This document shows, piece by piece, positions 22,201 through 31,203 of a DNA stretch of 64,000 bases. The DNA is from Luteimonas cucumeris (GTDB taxonomy: Bacteria; Pseudomonadota; Gammaproteobacteria; Xanthomonadales; Xanthomonadaceae): contig NZ_VLKN01000003.1 in the NCBI RefSeq assembly GCF_007830035.1, positions 372,001 to 436,000 of the forward strand, read 5' to 3'. The first letter of the stretch is position 1. Every line of letters begins with the position of its first letter. The notes beneath the pieces are model-generated. The model was given only the letters and a program-made list of their open reading frames with translations. It was not told the origin of the DNA and made no database searches. Position numbers and translations under genes: made by a program.

Positions 22201-24315
22201 TTACCCGGCCGCTGCCGTGGAAGCGTTGACCTCGCGCGCCGGGGGGCGCAGCACGTGTGCGAGGGTATCGATGCTGTCGGTGATGCGGTCACAGGTATCG
22301 CCCAGTGCGATCGCAAAAGCGTCTTCCGCACCGTTGTCGGGCCGGGCCAGCGATTCGACGAGACGCCGCTCGATCGGCCGCAGCGACGGTAGCGTGACGT
22401 TGCGCCCCTCGCGCACGGCCGAGACGATCTCGGCGAGGACGCGGTCGACCTCGGTGGCGAATTCGCGCAACACCGGGTTGTCGGGCAGGGCCGCGCCGTC
22501 GCGCAGCAGGGACTCCAGCAGCAGCGGGGCGCGGATCAGGCGGTTGGCGTTGGCCAGCAGGGATTCCGCCAATGCGATCTGCGGCTTGGAGCGTAGCCGC
22601 CGCGGCTCGCCGCGCAGCCTTTCCAGCGATGCCTGGACGTTGGTGCGCGCCGCACGCGCCGCGGTGCGCGTCTCGTACAGTTCGTCGATGGCGCCGGCGA
22701 GCAGTGCCTTGATGTGGGCGCGATGCGCGTCGATCAGCTTGGCCAGCGATTCGTTGATGCGCCTGCCTTCCCAGGTCGGCCAGGCGGCATACGCTACCAG
22801 AGCCAGCGCACTGCCGATCAGGGTCGCGATCACGCGTGCCTGTACGGCCTCGCCCGGCGCCATGCCGCGGAACGACAGCAGCAGCACCAGCATGCCGGTC
22901 AGCATGGCCACGCCCAGCGCATAGTTGACCTGCGCCAGCAAGCGGAACGCCATGCACAGCGCAGCCATCAACAGCAATCGCAGCACGACGCCGTCCATCG
23001 CGTAGTGGGCCAGCAGCGTCGCCAGCAGCAGGCCGGCGAAGGTGCCGGCCACGCGCAGCACGCCGAAGCGCAGGGTGCCGCCGAAGTCGGGCTTCAGCAC
23101 GATCGCGGTGGTCATCGGTATCCACACGCCGTGAGGGATCCTGAGCCAGCGTTCGCCGGCGACGGCCAGAGCGACGCATATCGCGCAACGGATCGCGTGG
23201 CGGAACGCAACCGACGACAGTTTCAGGTTCGCGCGCAGCGTGGCCAGTGGATCGCGCGGGCGCAGCGCCGCAGGCAGGTGAGCCTCCGCCATGTCCGCGC
23301 GGATTTCGCCGCGGCTGCTGGCCCAGTGGCCGTTGCGTGCCAGCGATCGCAGTTGTCCGGCCAGGCCCTCGGCGCGGGCGATCGCGACTTTCTGCAGACG
23401 CCGGTCGCGCCGCGACATGGCATCGGTGGGTGCCTGTCGCAGTGCGTCGACCCAGATGTCGAAAGTCGCCGCCTCGCGTTCGCCCTGCGTCGGCTTTTCG
23501 GCATCGGCCATGGCATCGCCGAGGTGATCGAGGATCACGGCAGCATGGTCGAGCAATGTCTCGACACCGGATCGTGCCGTGGTGTCCTCGATGCGTCCGT
23601 GCAGGTCGCCCAGCGTCAGCAGGTCGGCGCGCACGCGCTCGCAGATTTCAGCGATGATGCGGAACGACTGCACCGCCACGCCGCGCGCGCGGTGCTCGCC
23701 GTGCAACAGGTCGAGCGCCTCCATCGCCGCCAGCGAAACCGGCGGCGCCAGCGAAGCATCCGGCCGCGTGCGCGCGACTGTCGCCAGTTGTCGCAGCACG
23801 GTCGCCAGCGCGAAACGCTCGGGGCGATAGCGCTGCAGCGGCCAGGCAGCGACGGCGAGCAACATCTGCAGCAGGCCGCCGGCGAAGATCAGCGCCGCCA
23901 CACCGGCGGCGTATTGTCTCGGCACCTGCATTTCCGCGGTGATCATCATCACGATCATGCTGGTCAGGCCGACACGCGCGGCCATCGGCCCGAGCGCGAC
24001 CAGCATTCCGCCAGCGAAGGCGAACACCAGTGCGGCGAAGACAAACAGCAGCGAATGCGCGCCAATCAGGATGCCCGTCAGCGCCGACAGCCCTGCCGCC
24101 GCTGCCGCCAGCAGCATCCGCTGCATGCGCAGCCGGTAGGGACCGGGCTGGTCGGTGAACATCGTGTTGAGCGCACCGGTGCTCATCGCCAGGCCGGCGG
24201 CGGTATGGTCGAGGGCAATACCGACCGCCAAGGGCGCGACCACCGCGACCGTGTTGCGCAGGGCGACGCGCACGGGCACGTCGCGGGGTTTGAGGGCGAT
24301 CAGCGAACGCAGCAC
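22201..24315 (-). CDS. FUSC-family inner-membrane transporter
   Basis: 704 residues with the two-block architecture of the FUSC/YccS-AaeB family. A hydrophobic N-terminal block (about 15-165, several helices) is followed by a cytosolic helical region (about 170-370), a second membrane block (about 375-505, with HAIRCAICVALAVAG and GVWIPMTTAIVLKPDFGGTLR) and a helical C-terminus. Related proteins export aromatic acids; the substrate here is unknown. Its position inside the kynurenine run, 16 bases after the 3-hydroxyanthranilate dioxygenase gene, suggests transport or relief of an aromatic intermediate, which is inference. The start is GTG at 24315; no stronger in-frame start is seen and the ribosome site is weak (GGCGG). 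Confidence 0.8.
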   Translation of the reverse strand: MLRSLIALKPRDVPVRVALRNTVAVVAPLAVGIALDHTAAGLAMSTGALNTMFTDQPGPYRLRMQRMLLAAAAAGLSALTGILIGAHSLLFVFAALVFAFAGGMLVALGPMAARVGLTSMIVMMITAEMQVPRQYAAGVAALIFAGGLLQMLLAVAAWPLQRYRPERFALATVLRQLATVARTRPDASLAPPVSLAAMEALDLLHGEHRARGVAVQSFRIIAEICERVRADLLTLGDLHGRIEDTTARSGVETLLDHAAVILDHLGDAMADAEKPTQGEREAATFDIWVDALRQAPTDAMSRRDRRLQKVAIARAEGLAGQLRSLARNGHWASSRGEIRADMAEAHLPAALRPRDPLATLRANLKLSSVAFRHAIRCAICVALAVAGERWLRIPHGVWIPMTTAIVLKPDFGGTLRFGVLRVAGTFAGLLLATLLAHYAMDGVVLRLLLMAALCMAFRLLAQVNYALGVAMLTGMLVLLLSFRGMAPGEAVQARVIATLIGSALALVAYAAWPTWEGRRINESLAKLIDAHRAHIKALLAGAIDELYETRTAARAARTNVQASLERLRGEPRRLRSKPQIALAESLLANANRLIRAPLLLESLLRDGAALPDNPVLREFATEVDRVLAEIVSAVREGRNVTLPSLRPIERRLVESLARPDNGAEDAFAIALGDTCDRITDSIDTLAHVLRPPAREVNASTAAAG

Positions 24316-24331
24316 GGCCGCCAGCTGCGCA

Positions 24332-24862
24332 TCAGGTGTCCGGCATCACGTATTTCGAAGGTGCCGGGTTCAGGTGTCCGCAATGGCCGCAGGCACGGTG
24401 TTCCTTCGACGAATAGAAGCGGTCGAACACCGGCGGGAAATCGTTCTCGATGTCGCGCAGGAAGAAGAATTCCTCGTAGATCTTGTGGTTGCAGCGTTCG
24501 CAGAACCACATCAACCCATCATCCTCGTGAGGGAGGCGCTTGCGCTCGATCACCAGGCCCACCGAATCCGGCCCACGTTGCGGCGAATGCGGTATGCGCG
24601 GCGGCAACAGGAAGGTTTCCCCGGCCCTGATCGGTATGTCGCGAACAGCACCGTCCTCCTGGATGCGCAACACCATTTCGCCTTCCAACTGGTAGAACCA
24701 CTCCGGACCTTCGTCCCAGTGGTAATCGGTGCGCTGGTTGGGGCCGCCGACGACCATCACGATGAAATCGCCGTCGTAAACGCACTTGTTGCCGACCGGC
24801 GGCTTGAGCAGGTGGCGGTGCTCCTCGATCCAGGCGGGCAGGTTGAACGGGGCAGGCAGCAT
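24332..24862 (-). CDS. nbaC: 3-Hydroxyanthranilate 3,4-dioxygenase
   Basis: 176-residue cupin extradiol dioxygenase opening 3-hydroxyanthranilate to ACMS with Fe(II) and O2. Iron ligands are His48, Glu54 ([17 protein letters not shown]) and His92 ([10 protein letters not shown]), offset by three from the Cupriavidus enzyme numbering. Substrate contacts such as the Arg of NQRTDYH are present. The C-terminus has the rubredoxin-like pair of CxxC motifs (FCERCNH and CGHCGH) that bind a second iron in bacterial enzymes. The ATG at 24862 follows the RidA-type deaminase stop by four bases. Confidence 0.96.
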   Translation of the reverse strand: MLPAPFNLPAWIEEHRHLLKPPVGNKCVYDGDFIVMVVGGPNQRTDYHWDEGPEWFYQLEGEMVLRIQEDGAVRDIPIRAGETFLLPPRIPHSPQRGPDSVGLVIERKRLPHEDDGLMWFCERCNHKIYEEFFFLRDIENDFPPVFDRFYSSKEHRACGHCGHLNPAPSKYVMPDT

Positions 24863-24866
24863 CTTT

Positions 24867-25292
24867 CTACTCCTTCACCACGGCGATGCACTTGAGCTCG
24901 ATCGCGATCGGCGTCGGCAACGCAGTGATGCCGAGCGTGGTACGGCAGGGGGCCGTGCCGGCATCGGGGAAATGTTCGGCCCACACCGCATTGTAGGCCT
25001 TGAAATCGCGCGCCATGTCGGTGAGATAGACGGTGACGTCGACCAGGTCTTCCCAACGAGCGTTGCTGGCTTCCAGTACGGCGCGCACGTTGGCGAAGAC
25101 GGCCCGGGCCTGCGCCTCGATATCGTACTTGCGCACGCGTCCATCGGCATACACTTCATTGCCGGGAATCGCATTGGTCGCGGGGTCGCGCGGGCCGATG
25201 CCCGACAGGAACAGCAGATTTCCGACGCGGCGCGCATGCGGGTAGGCACCGACCGGTTCGGGCGCTGTCGCGGCGTGGATGACGTCGCTCAC
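24867..25292 (-). CDS. nbaF: RidA-family 2-aminomuconate deaminase
   Basis: 141 residues of the RidA/YjgF/UK114 family. Features include [22 protein letters not shown], the central [16 protein letters not shown] and the conserved Arg in [13 protein letters not shown]. Of the possible RidA roles, context favours 2-aminomuconate deaminase (release of ammonia to 4-oxalocrotonate), because the preceding and following reactions are encoded alongside; general imine deaminase activity cannot be excluded. The start is GTG at 25292, overlapping the carbonic anhydrase stop by four bases (GTGA). Confidence 0.85.
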   Translation of the reverse strand: MSDVIHAATAPEPVGAYPHARRVGNLLFLSGIGPRDPATNAIPGNEVYADGRVRKYDIEAQARAVFANVRAVLEASNARWEDLVDVTVYLTDMARDFKAYNAVWAEHFPDAGTAPCRTTLGITALPTPIAIELKCIAVVKE

Positions 25293-25951
25293 GGTGTTCC
25301 CCCGCGGCGGCTGCGCAGGTTGTCCAGTGCGTGCCCATACGCCGGCTGCAGAGTTTCAGCCGAATCCACGTCCATGCCCAGCTCGCGCACGCAGCCGTCG
25401 TGCAGGCTGTACACCCAACCGTGCACGGACAGCTTCTGCCCGCGCGACCACGCATCCTGAACCACGGTCGTCAGGCACACGTTCTCGGCCTGCTCGATCG
25501 CATTGAGCTCGCACAGGCGGTCGCTGCGCTGCTCCGGTGCGAAGCTTTCCAGCAGCGCCGCATGCTTCTGCGCAACGTCGCCGACGTGCCGGATCCAGTT
25601 GTCGGCCAGGCCGATGCGCAACCCGTTGAGCGCGGCATTGACGCCGCCGCAGCCGTAATGGCCGACCACCAGGATGTGCTCGACCTTGAGTACGTCGACG
25701 GCGAACTGGATCACCGACATGCAGTTGAGGTCGGTATGTACCATCACGTTGGCGATGTTGCGATGGACGAACACCTCGCCCGGCGCCAAACCCATGATCT
25801 GGTTGGCCGGCACGCGTGAATCCGAGCAGCCGATCCACAGGTATTTTGGTGCCTGCAACTGCGACAGGCGCTCGAAGAACTGCGGATCCTCGCGGCGAAC
25901 GCCGTCGGCCCATTCGCGGTTGTTGCGCAGCAGATCTTCGAGTTGGGTCAT
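25289..25951 (-). CDS. can: Beta-class carbonic anhydrase
   Basis: 220-residue beta-carbonic anhydrase with zinc ligands at the same positions as E. coli Can: Cys42 and Asp44 with Arg46 (IGCSDSRVP), His98 and Cys101 (VGHYGCGGV). It interconverts CO2 and bicarbonate in the cytosol. Both ends are fused to kynurenine-pathway genes by 4-base overlaps (ATGA with the aldehyde dehydrogenase upstream, GTGA with the deaminase downstream), so it is co-translated with them. The pathway releases CO2 at ACMS decarboxylase, and later at oxalocrotonate decarboxylation, so local CO2 handling is a reasonable inference. It may equally be the cell's housekeeping enzyme. Confidence 0.95.
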   Translation of the reverse strand: MTQLEDLLRNNREWADGVRREDPQFFERLSQLQAPKYLWIGCSDSRVPANQIMGLAPGEVFVHRNIANVMVHTDLNCMSVIQFAVDVLKVEHILVVGHYGCGGVNAALNGLRIGLADNWIRHVGDVAQKHAALLESFAPEQRSDRLCELNAIEQAENVCLTTVVQDAWSRGQKLSVHGWVYSLHDGCVRELGMDVDSAETLQPAYGHALDNLRSRRGGTP

Positions 25952-27375
25952 GGGAGAGCGATGCCTACGTTTCTGGGTTCGGTGAAAAAGCGCATGGCCT
26001 CGAAGCCGCCTTCGCGACCGAGGCCGGACTGGCCCATGCCGCCGAATGGCGTGCGCAGATCGCGCAGCAGCCAGCAGTTGATCCAGACGATGCCGGCCTG
26101 GATCTGTGCGGCCATGCGGTGCGCGCGGTTGAGGTCGCGGGTCCAGATCGAACTGGCCAGCCCGTAGTCGCCGGCATTGGCCAGTGCGAGCGCTTCGTCA
26201 TCGTCGTCGAAGGCCTGCAGCGTGACGACCGGGCCGAAGATTTCATCGCGATTGGTGGTGCAGTCCGGGCCGAGACCATCGATGACGGTTGGTGTGACGA
26301 ACCAGCCCGGACGATTCAGTGCATTCCCCCCGCACAGTATCTGGCCGCCTTCGTCGCCGGCACGCGCGATCGCCGCGACGACCTTGTCGAAGTGCGCCTG
26401 CGACACCAGCGGACCCAATTGCGTGTCGCTGTCGATCGGATCGCCGACGCGCAGCGCCAGTACGCGTTCGACCAGCGCATCGCGAAACTGGTTGTAGATG
26501 CCACGCTCGACCAGGATGCGCGAGCCGCACAGGCAGATCTGGCCTGAGTTCTGGAACGCCGAACGCACGATGGTGTCGAGATGATCGCGCCAGTCGCTGT
26601 CGGCGAACACCAATGTCGCGTTCTTGCCGCCCAGTTCCAGGGAGACTTTCTTCAGCATCGGCGCGGCAATGCCGGCGATGCGGCGGCCGACCGTGGTGCT
26701 GCCGGTGAACGAAATCGCCTTGATCTTCGGATGCGCGACGATGGCTTCGCCGACGCTTGGGCCGAGCCCGTTGACGATGTTGAGCACGCCCGTCGGGAAG
26801 CCGATGCTTGCCATCAGTTCGCCCAGCATCGTCGCGGTCAGCGGCGTGATTTCGGAAGGCTTGGCGACGACGGTATTGCCGGCGGCCAGCGCCGGCGCGA
26901 TCTTCCAGGTGAACAGGTACAGCGGCAGGTTCCAGGGCGAAATCGTACCGACCACGCCCAGCGGCTGCCGCAGCGTGTAATTCAGGCCCGCCTGGCCGTG
27001 ATGCGATTCGCTGGCGAACTGGGTAGCGGCGTGGGCGAAGAAGCGCAGGTTGGAGATCGCGCGTGGAATCTCGATCTCGCGCGCCAGCTTGAGCGGCTTG
27101 CCACCGTCCCGGGACTCGGCGCGAGCGAAATCGTCCAGTCGTGCTTCCAGGGCATCGGCCAGTTTTTCCAGCCAGCGTGCGCGATCACTGTTCGGTAGTC
27201 TCGACCAGACGGGGAAAGCGGCTTCGGCCGCGGCGACGGCGGCTTCGACATCCTGCGCGTCGCCATCGGCCACCTGGACGAAGGGACGGGCGGTTGCCGG
27301 ATCGAATACGTCCAGCCAGCGGTCGTTGGCCGGTGCGTGGGATTTGCCGTCGATCCAGTGAGCCAGGCGCTGCAT
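25948..27375 (-). CDS. nbaE: 2-Aminomuconate-6-semialdehyde dehydrogenase
   Basis: 475-residue NAD(P)-dependent aldehyde dehydrogenase. The oxyanion Asn149 ([10 protein letters not shown]), general base Glu247 (LELGGKNA) and nucleophile Cys281 (NSGQICLCG) are all present. Overall it resembles the 2-hydroxymuconate/2-aminomuconate semialdehyde dehydrogenase group ([20 protein letters not shown] near the C-terminus). Context with ACMSD and the deaminase fixes the likely substrate as 2-aminomuconate semialdehyde; the enzyme could also clear related aldehydes. ATG at 27375 gives normal length. A 93-base gap separates it from the SDR upstream, the largest break within the catabolic part of the run and a possible internal promoter site. 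Confidence 0.9.
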   Translation of the reverse strand: MQRLAHWIDGKSHAPANDRWLDVFDPATARPFVQVADGDAQDVEAAVAAAEAAFPVWSRLPNSDRARWLEKLADALEARLDDFARAESRDGGKPLKLAREIEIPRAISNLRFFAHAATQFASESHHGQAGLNYTLRQPLGVVGTISPWNLPLYLFTWKIAPALAAGNTVVAKPSEITPLTATMLGELMASIGFPTGVLNIVNGLGPSVGEAIVAHPKIKAISFTGSTTVGRRIAGIAAPMLKKVSLELGGKNATLVFADSDWRDHLDTIVRSAFQNSGQICLCGSRILVERGIYNQFRDALVERVLALRVGDPIDSDTQLGPLVSQAHFDKVVAAIARAGDEGGQILCGGNALNRPGWFVTPTVIDGLGPDCTTNRDEIFGPVVTLQAFDDDDEALALANAGDYGLASSIWTRDLNRAHRMAAQIQAGIVWINCWLLRDLRTPFGGMGQSGLGREGGFEAMRFFTEPRNVGIALP

Positions 27376-27468
27376 GCCATTAGCTTAAACGAACTGGGTC
27401 TTTGTAGACCGGAGCTTGCGTTGCCACACTCCCGCAATGCATGCGGTGCCGAACGGGCGAGTGGCGGC

Positions 27469-28254
27469 TCAGATCGAATTCATGCGGCCGCCGTCGACAG
27501 CCAGGCTGACGCCATTGATGTAGGCCGCGGCTGGTGAGCACAGGAAGGCGATCACGCCGCCGGTTTCCTCCGGCTTGGCGAAACGGCCAGCCGGAACCGT
27601 GGCTCGCATGGCGGCAAGGATCGCCTCCTCGGACTTGCCCTGCGCCTGCGCGCGATCGTGGACGATCTGTTCGATGCGTGCGGTTTCGGTATAGCCGGGC
27701 AGGACGTTGTTGACGGTGATGCCTTGCGCGGCGAGTTCGCGCGACAGGGTCTTGGCCCAGCTGGCCACCGCACCACGCACGGTGTTGGATACCCCGAGCC
27801 CTGCAATCGGTTCTTTTACCGAGGTCGAGATCACATTGACGATGCGACCCCAGCGCGCCGCCTGCATGCCGGGCAACACCGCCTGCACGAGCACCTGGTT
27901 TGCGATCAGGTGCTTGTTGAATGCGTCGAGGAAAGCAGCGGTTTCCGCGCTGTGCGCGGGGCCGCCGGGCGGGCCGCCGGTATTGTTGACGAGGATGTGC
28001 ACCGGCTTGTCGCCGGTCAGCGCCTGGATGCGCGTGCGGAGGTCCTCGACGTCCGTTACGTCGGCGACGACCCAGTCATGCTGCTGCGCGCCGCTTCGGG
28101 GCAGGGCTTCGACCACCTTCTGCAAGGCGTCCGCACGACGCGCGAGCACGGTCACGTCGGCCCCGAGCAGGGCCAGTTCGTGCGCCGCAGCGCGACCGAT
28201 GCCCGCGGATGCGCCGCAGACCAGGGCATGTTTGCCGGCGAGGCTCAGGTCCAT
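27469..28254 (-). CDS. SDR-family protein lacking the usual Tyr/Lys catalytic pair
   Basis: 261-residue short-chain dehydrogenase/reductase fold. The nucleotide motif is GASAGIGRA (14-22), then VADVTD (63-68), LVNNTGGPPGG (88-98) and a proper C-terminal DGGRM. Where classical SDRs have YxxxK, this protein reads S156-N-T-V-R160, so both the catalytic Tyr and Lys are replaced, while the Ser near 143-145 is kept. This matches the beta-ketoacyl-reductase-like SDR subgroup known to deviate from the tetrad. Redox activity is therefore doubtful or uses other residues. A strong ribosome site (GGAGG) precedes the ATG. Position upstream of the aldehyde dehydrogenase suggests, but does not prove, a pathway role. 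Confidence 0.85.
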   Translation of the reverse strand: MDLSLAGKHALVCGASAGIGRAAAHELALLGADVTVLARRADALQKVVEALPRSGAQQHDWVVADVTDVEDLRTRIQALTGDKPVHILVNNTGGPPGGPAHSAETAAFLDAFNKHLIANQVLVQAVLPGMQAARWGRIVNVISTSVKEPIAGLGVSNTVRGAVASWAKTLSRELAAQGITVNNVLPGYTETARIEQIVHDRAQAQGKSEEAILAAMRATVPAGRFAKPEETGGVIAFLCSPAAAYINGVSLAVDGGRMNSI

Positions 28255-28270
28255 GGTGTCCTCCGACGGT

Positions 28271-28576
28271 TCAGGCGCGGCCGCCGAGTTGCTGGATCAT
28301 GCGCGGGCGCAGGTTGTCGTCGTTGAGCGCTTCCGGTGGCGCGATCTCACCGAGACTGAAGCCGCGGGCCAGGGCATCGTCTTCATCGAGGCCGTCGAGA
28401 GCCACGTACTCGGCGTCCATCAGCATCGCGCGTGCGGTGTCCTCGCTGTCGTAGACCAGCGTGTTGCCGTCGCTGTCGAAGACTTCGGCCGTCCCTGCCT
28501 CGCGCAGGCGCAGTCGCGCCCAGACGATCGTCCTGCCCAGCGTCGCCAGCCACCATTCGACGTGCCCGTCGTTCAT
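28271..28576 (-). CDS. Small conserved hypothetical protein, acidic
   Basis: 101 residues, not recognised. It opens MNDGHVEWWLATLGRTIVW, has a probable beta region with FDSDGNTLVYDSEDTARAML, and an acidic stretch (LDGLDEDDALARG) before a Pro-rich tail. No signal peptide or membrane segment. ATG at 28576 overlaps the stop of the membrane-protein gene upstream (ATGA), and the SDR begins 16 bases later, so the three look co-transcribed. The frame stays open further upstream, but that would read through the neighbouring gene. Confidence 0.6.
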   Translation of the reverse strand: MNDGHVEWWLATLGRTIVWARLRLREAGTAEVFDSDGNTLVYDSEDTARAMLMDAEYVALDGLDEDDALARGFSLGEIAPPEALNDDNLRPRMIQQLGGRA

Positions 28577-28878
28577 GCCAGCACCATCGACAGCAACCAG
28601 AGCAGACCTGCCAGGGCGAGGCCGAGCAGGATCGTGGCCAACGAGATGCGCGACGGCGTCGCAAGGCCGGTGAATTGCGGATCGCGTACTTCGCGATAGC
28701 GGCCTGACAACAGCCACCACAGCGCCGAAGGCTTGAGGAAGGCGCCAGCGCCCAGGCGTGCGGAAACCGCGGGATGGCGATCGCGGATGTGCACCAGCGT
28801 CAACGGCCAGAAGATCACGAACGCGGTGGCGCCGGCGATGGCGAGGGCGACGAATAGCAGTGCGAGGAATAGAACCAT
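28573..28878 (-). CDS. Small two-helix membrane protein
   Basis: 101 residues with a membrane helix at each end (about 1-27 and 78-100) and a soluble middle (HIRDRHPAVSARLGAGAFLKPSALWWLLSGRYREV). Size, topology and the W-x-x-x-x-RY-type middle segment faintly recall UspB, but similarity is too weak to name it. It is the first gene of the long minus-strand run. Its start lies about 10 bases from a possible promoter on the minus strand (CCGCAA and AGTTAT on the plus strand at 28908-28913 and 28886-28891, i.e. TTGCGG-N16-ATAACT), which would leave almost no leader. Confidence 0.6.
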   Translation of the reverse strand: MVLFLALLFVALAIAGATAFVIFWPLTLVHIRDRHPAVSARLGAGAFLKPSALWWLLSGRYREVRDPQFTGLATPSRISLATILLGLALAGLLWLLSMVLA

Positions 28879-29000
28879 ATTGCGTAGTTATCCGATGAAT
28901 GCGCTGGCCGCAAAATGTGTCGAGCGGCACGGTTTGGCCTTTTTGGGGGGGCATAGTATCGGGATTGCAGGGGTTTCTGCGCGTTCACATGGAGCGAACG

Positions 29001-29309
29001 ATGAAACTTATGTCTCTAGTTGGTTGTTGCTTGTTGCTTTCCACGATAAGTGTTCAATCGAATGAGCTGGACAGCAGGGTAGTTAATTCTGCAAATACCA
29101 GAGCTTCGATGAATACGTTTGACGACATCTTCAAGGCGAAACCGAAAGTGCCGCTCGAACAATTATTCGCGGGTGTTGGAGATTCGACGAGTATGAGGCC
29201 GCACTGCCCGCGCTACCGCGATGAAGCAAGCTGTAACGCTACGAACTGGTGCCTTTGGACTGGTGCAAATTGTGTTGACGGTATTGGGGCGTCAGTCGGC
29301 ACACAATAG
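29001..29309 (+). CDS. Small secreted protein with a four-cysteine module
   Basis: 102 residues, not recognised. A signal peptide spans about 1-20 (MKLMSLVGCCLLLSTISVQS). The mature part is a polar segment with FDDIFKAKPKVPLEQLF followed by four cysteines, Cys69, 78, 84 and 91, spaced C-x8-C-x5-C-x6-C around NWCLWTGANC, which looks like a disulfide-bonded knot of PSI-like style. LVGC near residue 9 resembles a lipobox but the preceding hydrophobic stretch is too short. ATG at 29001 has GGAG six bases upstream; ATG at 28989 is the alternative. The gene is visibly AT-richer than its neighbours and stands alone between minus-strand genes, suggesting recent acquisition. Confidence 0.65.
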   Translation: MKLMSLVGCCLLLSTISVQSNELDSRVVNSANTRASMNTFDDIFKAKPKVPLEQLFAGVGDSTSMRPHCPRYRDEASCNATNWCLWTGANCVDGIGASVGTQ

Positions 29310-29355
29310 TTGAAGTGTCTTGATTAACCTTGGCTGCAGCGTGTGAGGAAAGGTT

Positions 29356-29385
29356 GCGAGAAGCGTACACAAGTGCGTTTCTCGC
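29356..29385. terminator. Hairpin between convergent genes (29001-29309 and asnS)
   Basis: GCGAGAAGCG (29356-29365) pairs with CGTTTCTCGC (29376-29385), 10 bp with one wobble and a 10-base loop. It lies 46 bases after the plus-strand stop and 12 bases beyond the asnS stop on the other strand, so it could end transcription from both sides. T tracts are short on either side. Confidence 0.5.
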
Positions 29386-29397
29386 GCTCACTGGGTG

Positions 29398-30798
29398 TCA
29401 GAACTCCGCATTGCCCGGCGCACGCGGGTAGGGGATGGCGTCGCGGATGTTGCCCAGCCCGCACACGTATACCACCAGCCGTTCGAAGCCCAGGCCGAAG
29501 CCCGCGTGCGGCACGGTGCCGTAGCGGCGGAAGTCGCGATACCACTGGTAGTGCGACGCATCCAGGCCGAACTGCGCGATACGCGCGTCGAGGATGTCGA
29601 GGCGTTCCTCGCGCTGCGAGCCCCCGATGATCTCGCCGATGCCCGGCGCGAGCACGTCCATCGCCGCGACGGTGCGGCCGTCGTCGTTCAGGCGCATGTA
29701 GAACGACTTGATCTGCTCCGGATAGTTGGTCACCACCACCGGACGGCCGACGTGCTGCTCGGTCAGCCAGCGCTCGTGCTCGGTCTGCAGGTCCAGGCCC
29801 CATTCGACCGGGAAGTCGAACTTCTGCCCGGACTTCTGCAGCAGCGCGACCGCATCGGTGTAGTCGATGCGCTCGAACGGCGAGTTGATGAAGGCCTCCA
29901 GCTTGCTGACCGCGGTCTTGTCGACGCGTTCGGCGAGGAACGCCAGGTCGTCGCCACGCTCGTCCAGCACGGCGCGGAACAGGTATTTGAGGAAGTCCTC
30001 CGCCAGCCGCGCATCGTCGTTGAGGTCGGCGAAGGCGATCTCCGGTTCGATCATCCAGAACTCAGCCAGGTGGCGCGTGGTGTTGCTGTTCTCGGCCCGG
30101 AATGTCGGGCCGAAAGTGTAGACCTTGCTCAACGCCAGGCAATACGCCTCGACGTTGAGCTGGCCGGACACTGTCAGGAAGGTTTCCTTGCCGAAGAAGT
30201 CGCGGCCGAAATCGACGGCGCCATCCTTGCCGAGCGGCAGGTTGGCGACGTCCAGCGTCGACACTCGGAACATCTGGCCGGCGCCCTCGGCGTCGGAGGT
30301 GGTGATGATCGGTGTACTGATCCAGTAGAAGCCGCGCTCATGGAAAAAGCGATGCACGGCCATCGCCAGGCAATGGCGGATGCGGGTGACCGCGCCAAAC
30401 AGGTTGGTGCGCGGACGCAGGTGGGCGACCTCGCGCAGGAATTCCAGCGAATGCGCCTTGGGCTGGATCGGGTAGGTTTCCGGGTCCTCGACCCAGCCCA
30501 CCACCTCGACGCTTTCCGCCTGGATCTCGAAACTCTGGCCCTGGCCCTGCGACGGCGCCAGAGTGCCGGTCGCGATCACCGCGCAGCCGGCGGTGAGCTT
30601 CTTCACCTCAGACTCGTAGTTGGCCAGCGTCGCCGGCGCGACCACCTGGATCGATGCGAAGCAGGAGCCGTCGCTGACGTTGACGAACGACAGTCCGGCC
30701 TTGGAGTCGCGGCGGGTGCGTACCCAGCCGCGGACCGTGACTTCGCCACCTTCGGCGACGTGTCCGGCGAGCGCCTGCTCGACGCTGATCGTCGTCAT
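29398..30798 (-). CDS. asnS: Asparaginyl-tRNA synthetase
   Basis: 466-residue class IIb synthetase. The N-terminal OB-fold anticodon-binding domain ([22 protein letters not shown]) is followed by the catalytic domain: motif 2 [21 protein letters not shown] and motif 3 [16 protein letters not shown]. The length and AEFWMIEPE favour AsnRS over AspRS. ATG at 30798 gives the normal start ([13 protein letters not shown]). It charges tRNA-Asn in the cytosol. It is transcribed divergently from the A-type Fe-S carrier gene with 66 bases between the starts. Confidence 0.96.
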   Translation of the reverse strand: MTTISVEQALAGHVAEGGEVTVRGWVRTRRDSKAGLSFVNVSDGSCFASIQVVAPATLANYESEVKKLTAGCAVIATGTLAPSQGQGQSFEIQAESVEVVGWVEDPETYPIQPKAHSLEFLREVAHLRPRTNLFGAVTRIRHCLAMAVHRFFHERGFYWISTPIITTSDAEGAGQMFRVSTLDVANLPLGKDGAVDFGRDFFGKETFLTVSGQLNVEAYCLALSKVYTFGPTFRAENSNTTRHLAEFWMIEPEIAFADLNDDARLAEDFLKYLFRAVLDERGDDLAFLAERVDKTAVSKLEAFINSPFERIDYTDAVALLQKSGQKFDFPVEWGLDLQTEHERWLTEQHVGRPVVVTNYPEQIKSFYMRLNDDGRTVAAMDVLAPGIGEIIGGSQREERLDILDARIAQFGLDASHYQWYRDFRRYGTVPHAGFGLGFERLVVYVCGLGNIRDAIPYPRAPGNAEF

Positions 30799-30864
30799 GT
30801 CTTGAATCCCCGAGTCATCGAAACGATATAGGTCGAGCAGTTTAACAAGAGTAGAATCCCGTCC

Positions 30865-31203
30865 ATGGCCATCATCCTCGCTCCCGCCGCCCTTGAACGC
30901 GTCAAGACCTACCTGGCCGAAACGCCGGGCGCCATCGGCCTGCGTTTCGGCGTCAAGCGCACCGGCTGCTCGGGTTGGGGCTACGTGGTCGACCTGGCCC
31001 GCGAGCAGCGCGAGAGCGACACGGTCTTCGGGCAGGACGGCGTACGGATCCACGTCGATGCCGACAGCCTGGCACTGGTCGACGGCACTGAAATCGACTT
31101 CCTGAAGCAGGGGCTGAACGAGCAGTTCGTGTTCCGCAACCCCAACGTGGCGGCCGAATGCGGCTGCGGCGAAAGCTTCACGACGGACGCCGCAGCGGCT
31201 TGA
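30865..31203 (+). CDS. A-type iron-sulfur carrier (HesB/IscA/ErpA family)
   Basis: 112 residues with the three invariant cysteines at exactly the IscA positions: Cys35 (RTGCSGWGY), Cys99 and Cys101 (ECGCGESF). Such proteins bind and pass on Fe-S clusters. Standing alone, not in an isc or suf operon, it could be ErpA-like or IscA-like; the sequence does not settle which. TAGAAT (30852-30857) just upstream is a plausible -10 box with a poor -35. Confidence 0.88.
   Translation: MAIILAPAALERVKTYLAETPGAIGLRFGVKRTGCSGWGYVVDLAREQRESDTVFGQDGVRIHVDADSLALVDGTEIDFLKQGLNEQFVFRNPNVAAECGCGESFTTDAAAA

Noticed and set aside
28937-28950. Run TTTTTGGGGGGG as a possible sequencing error causing a frameshift
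   Set aside because: It lies between genes and no neighbouring frame is improved by adding or removing a base.
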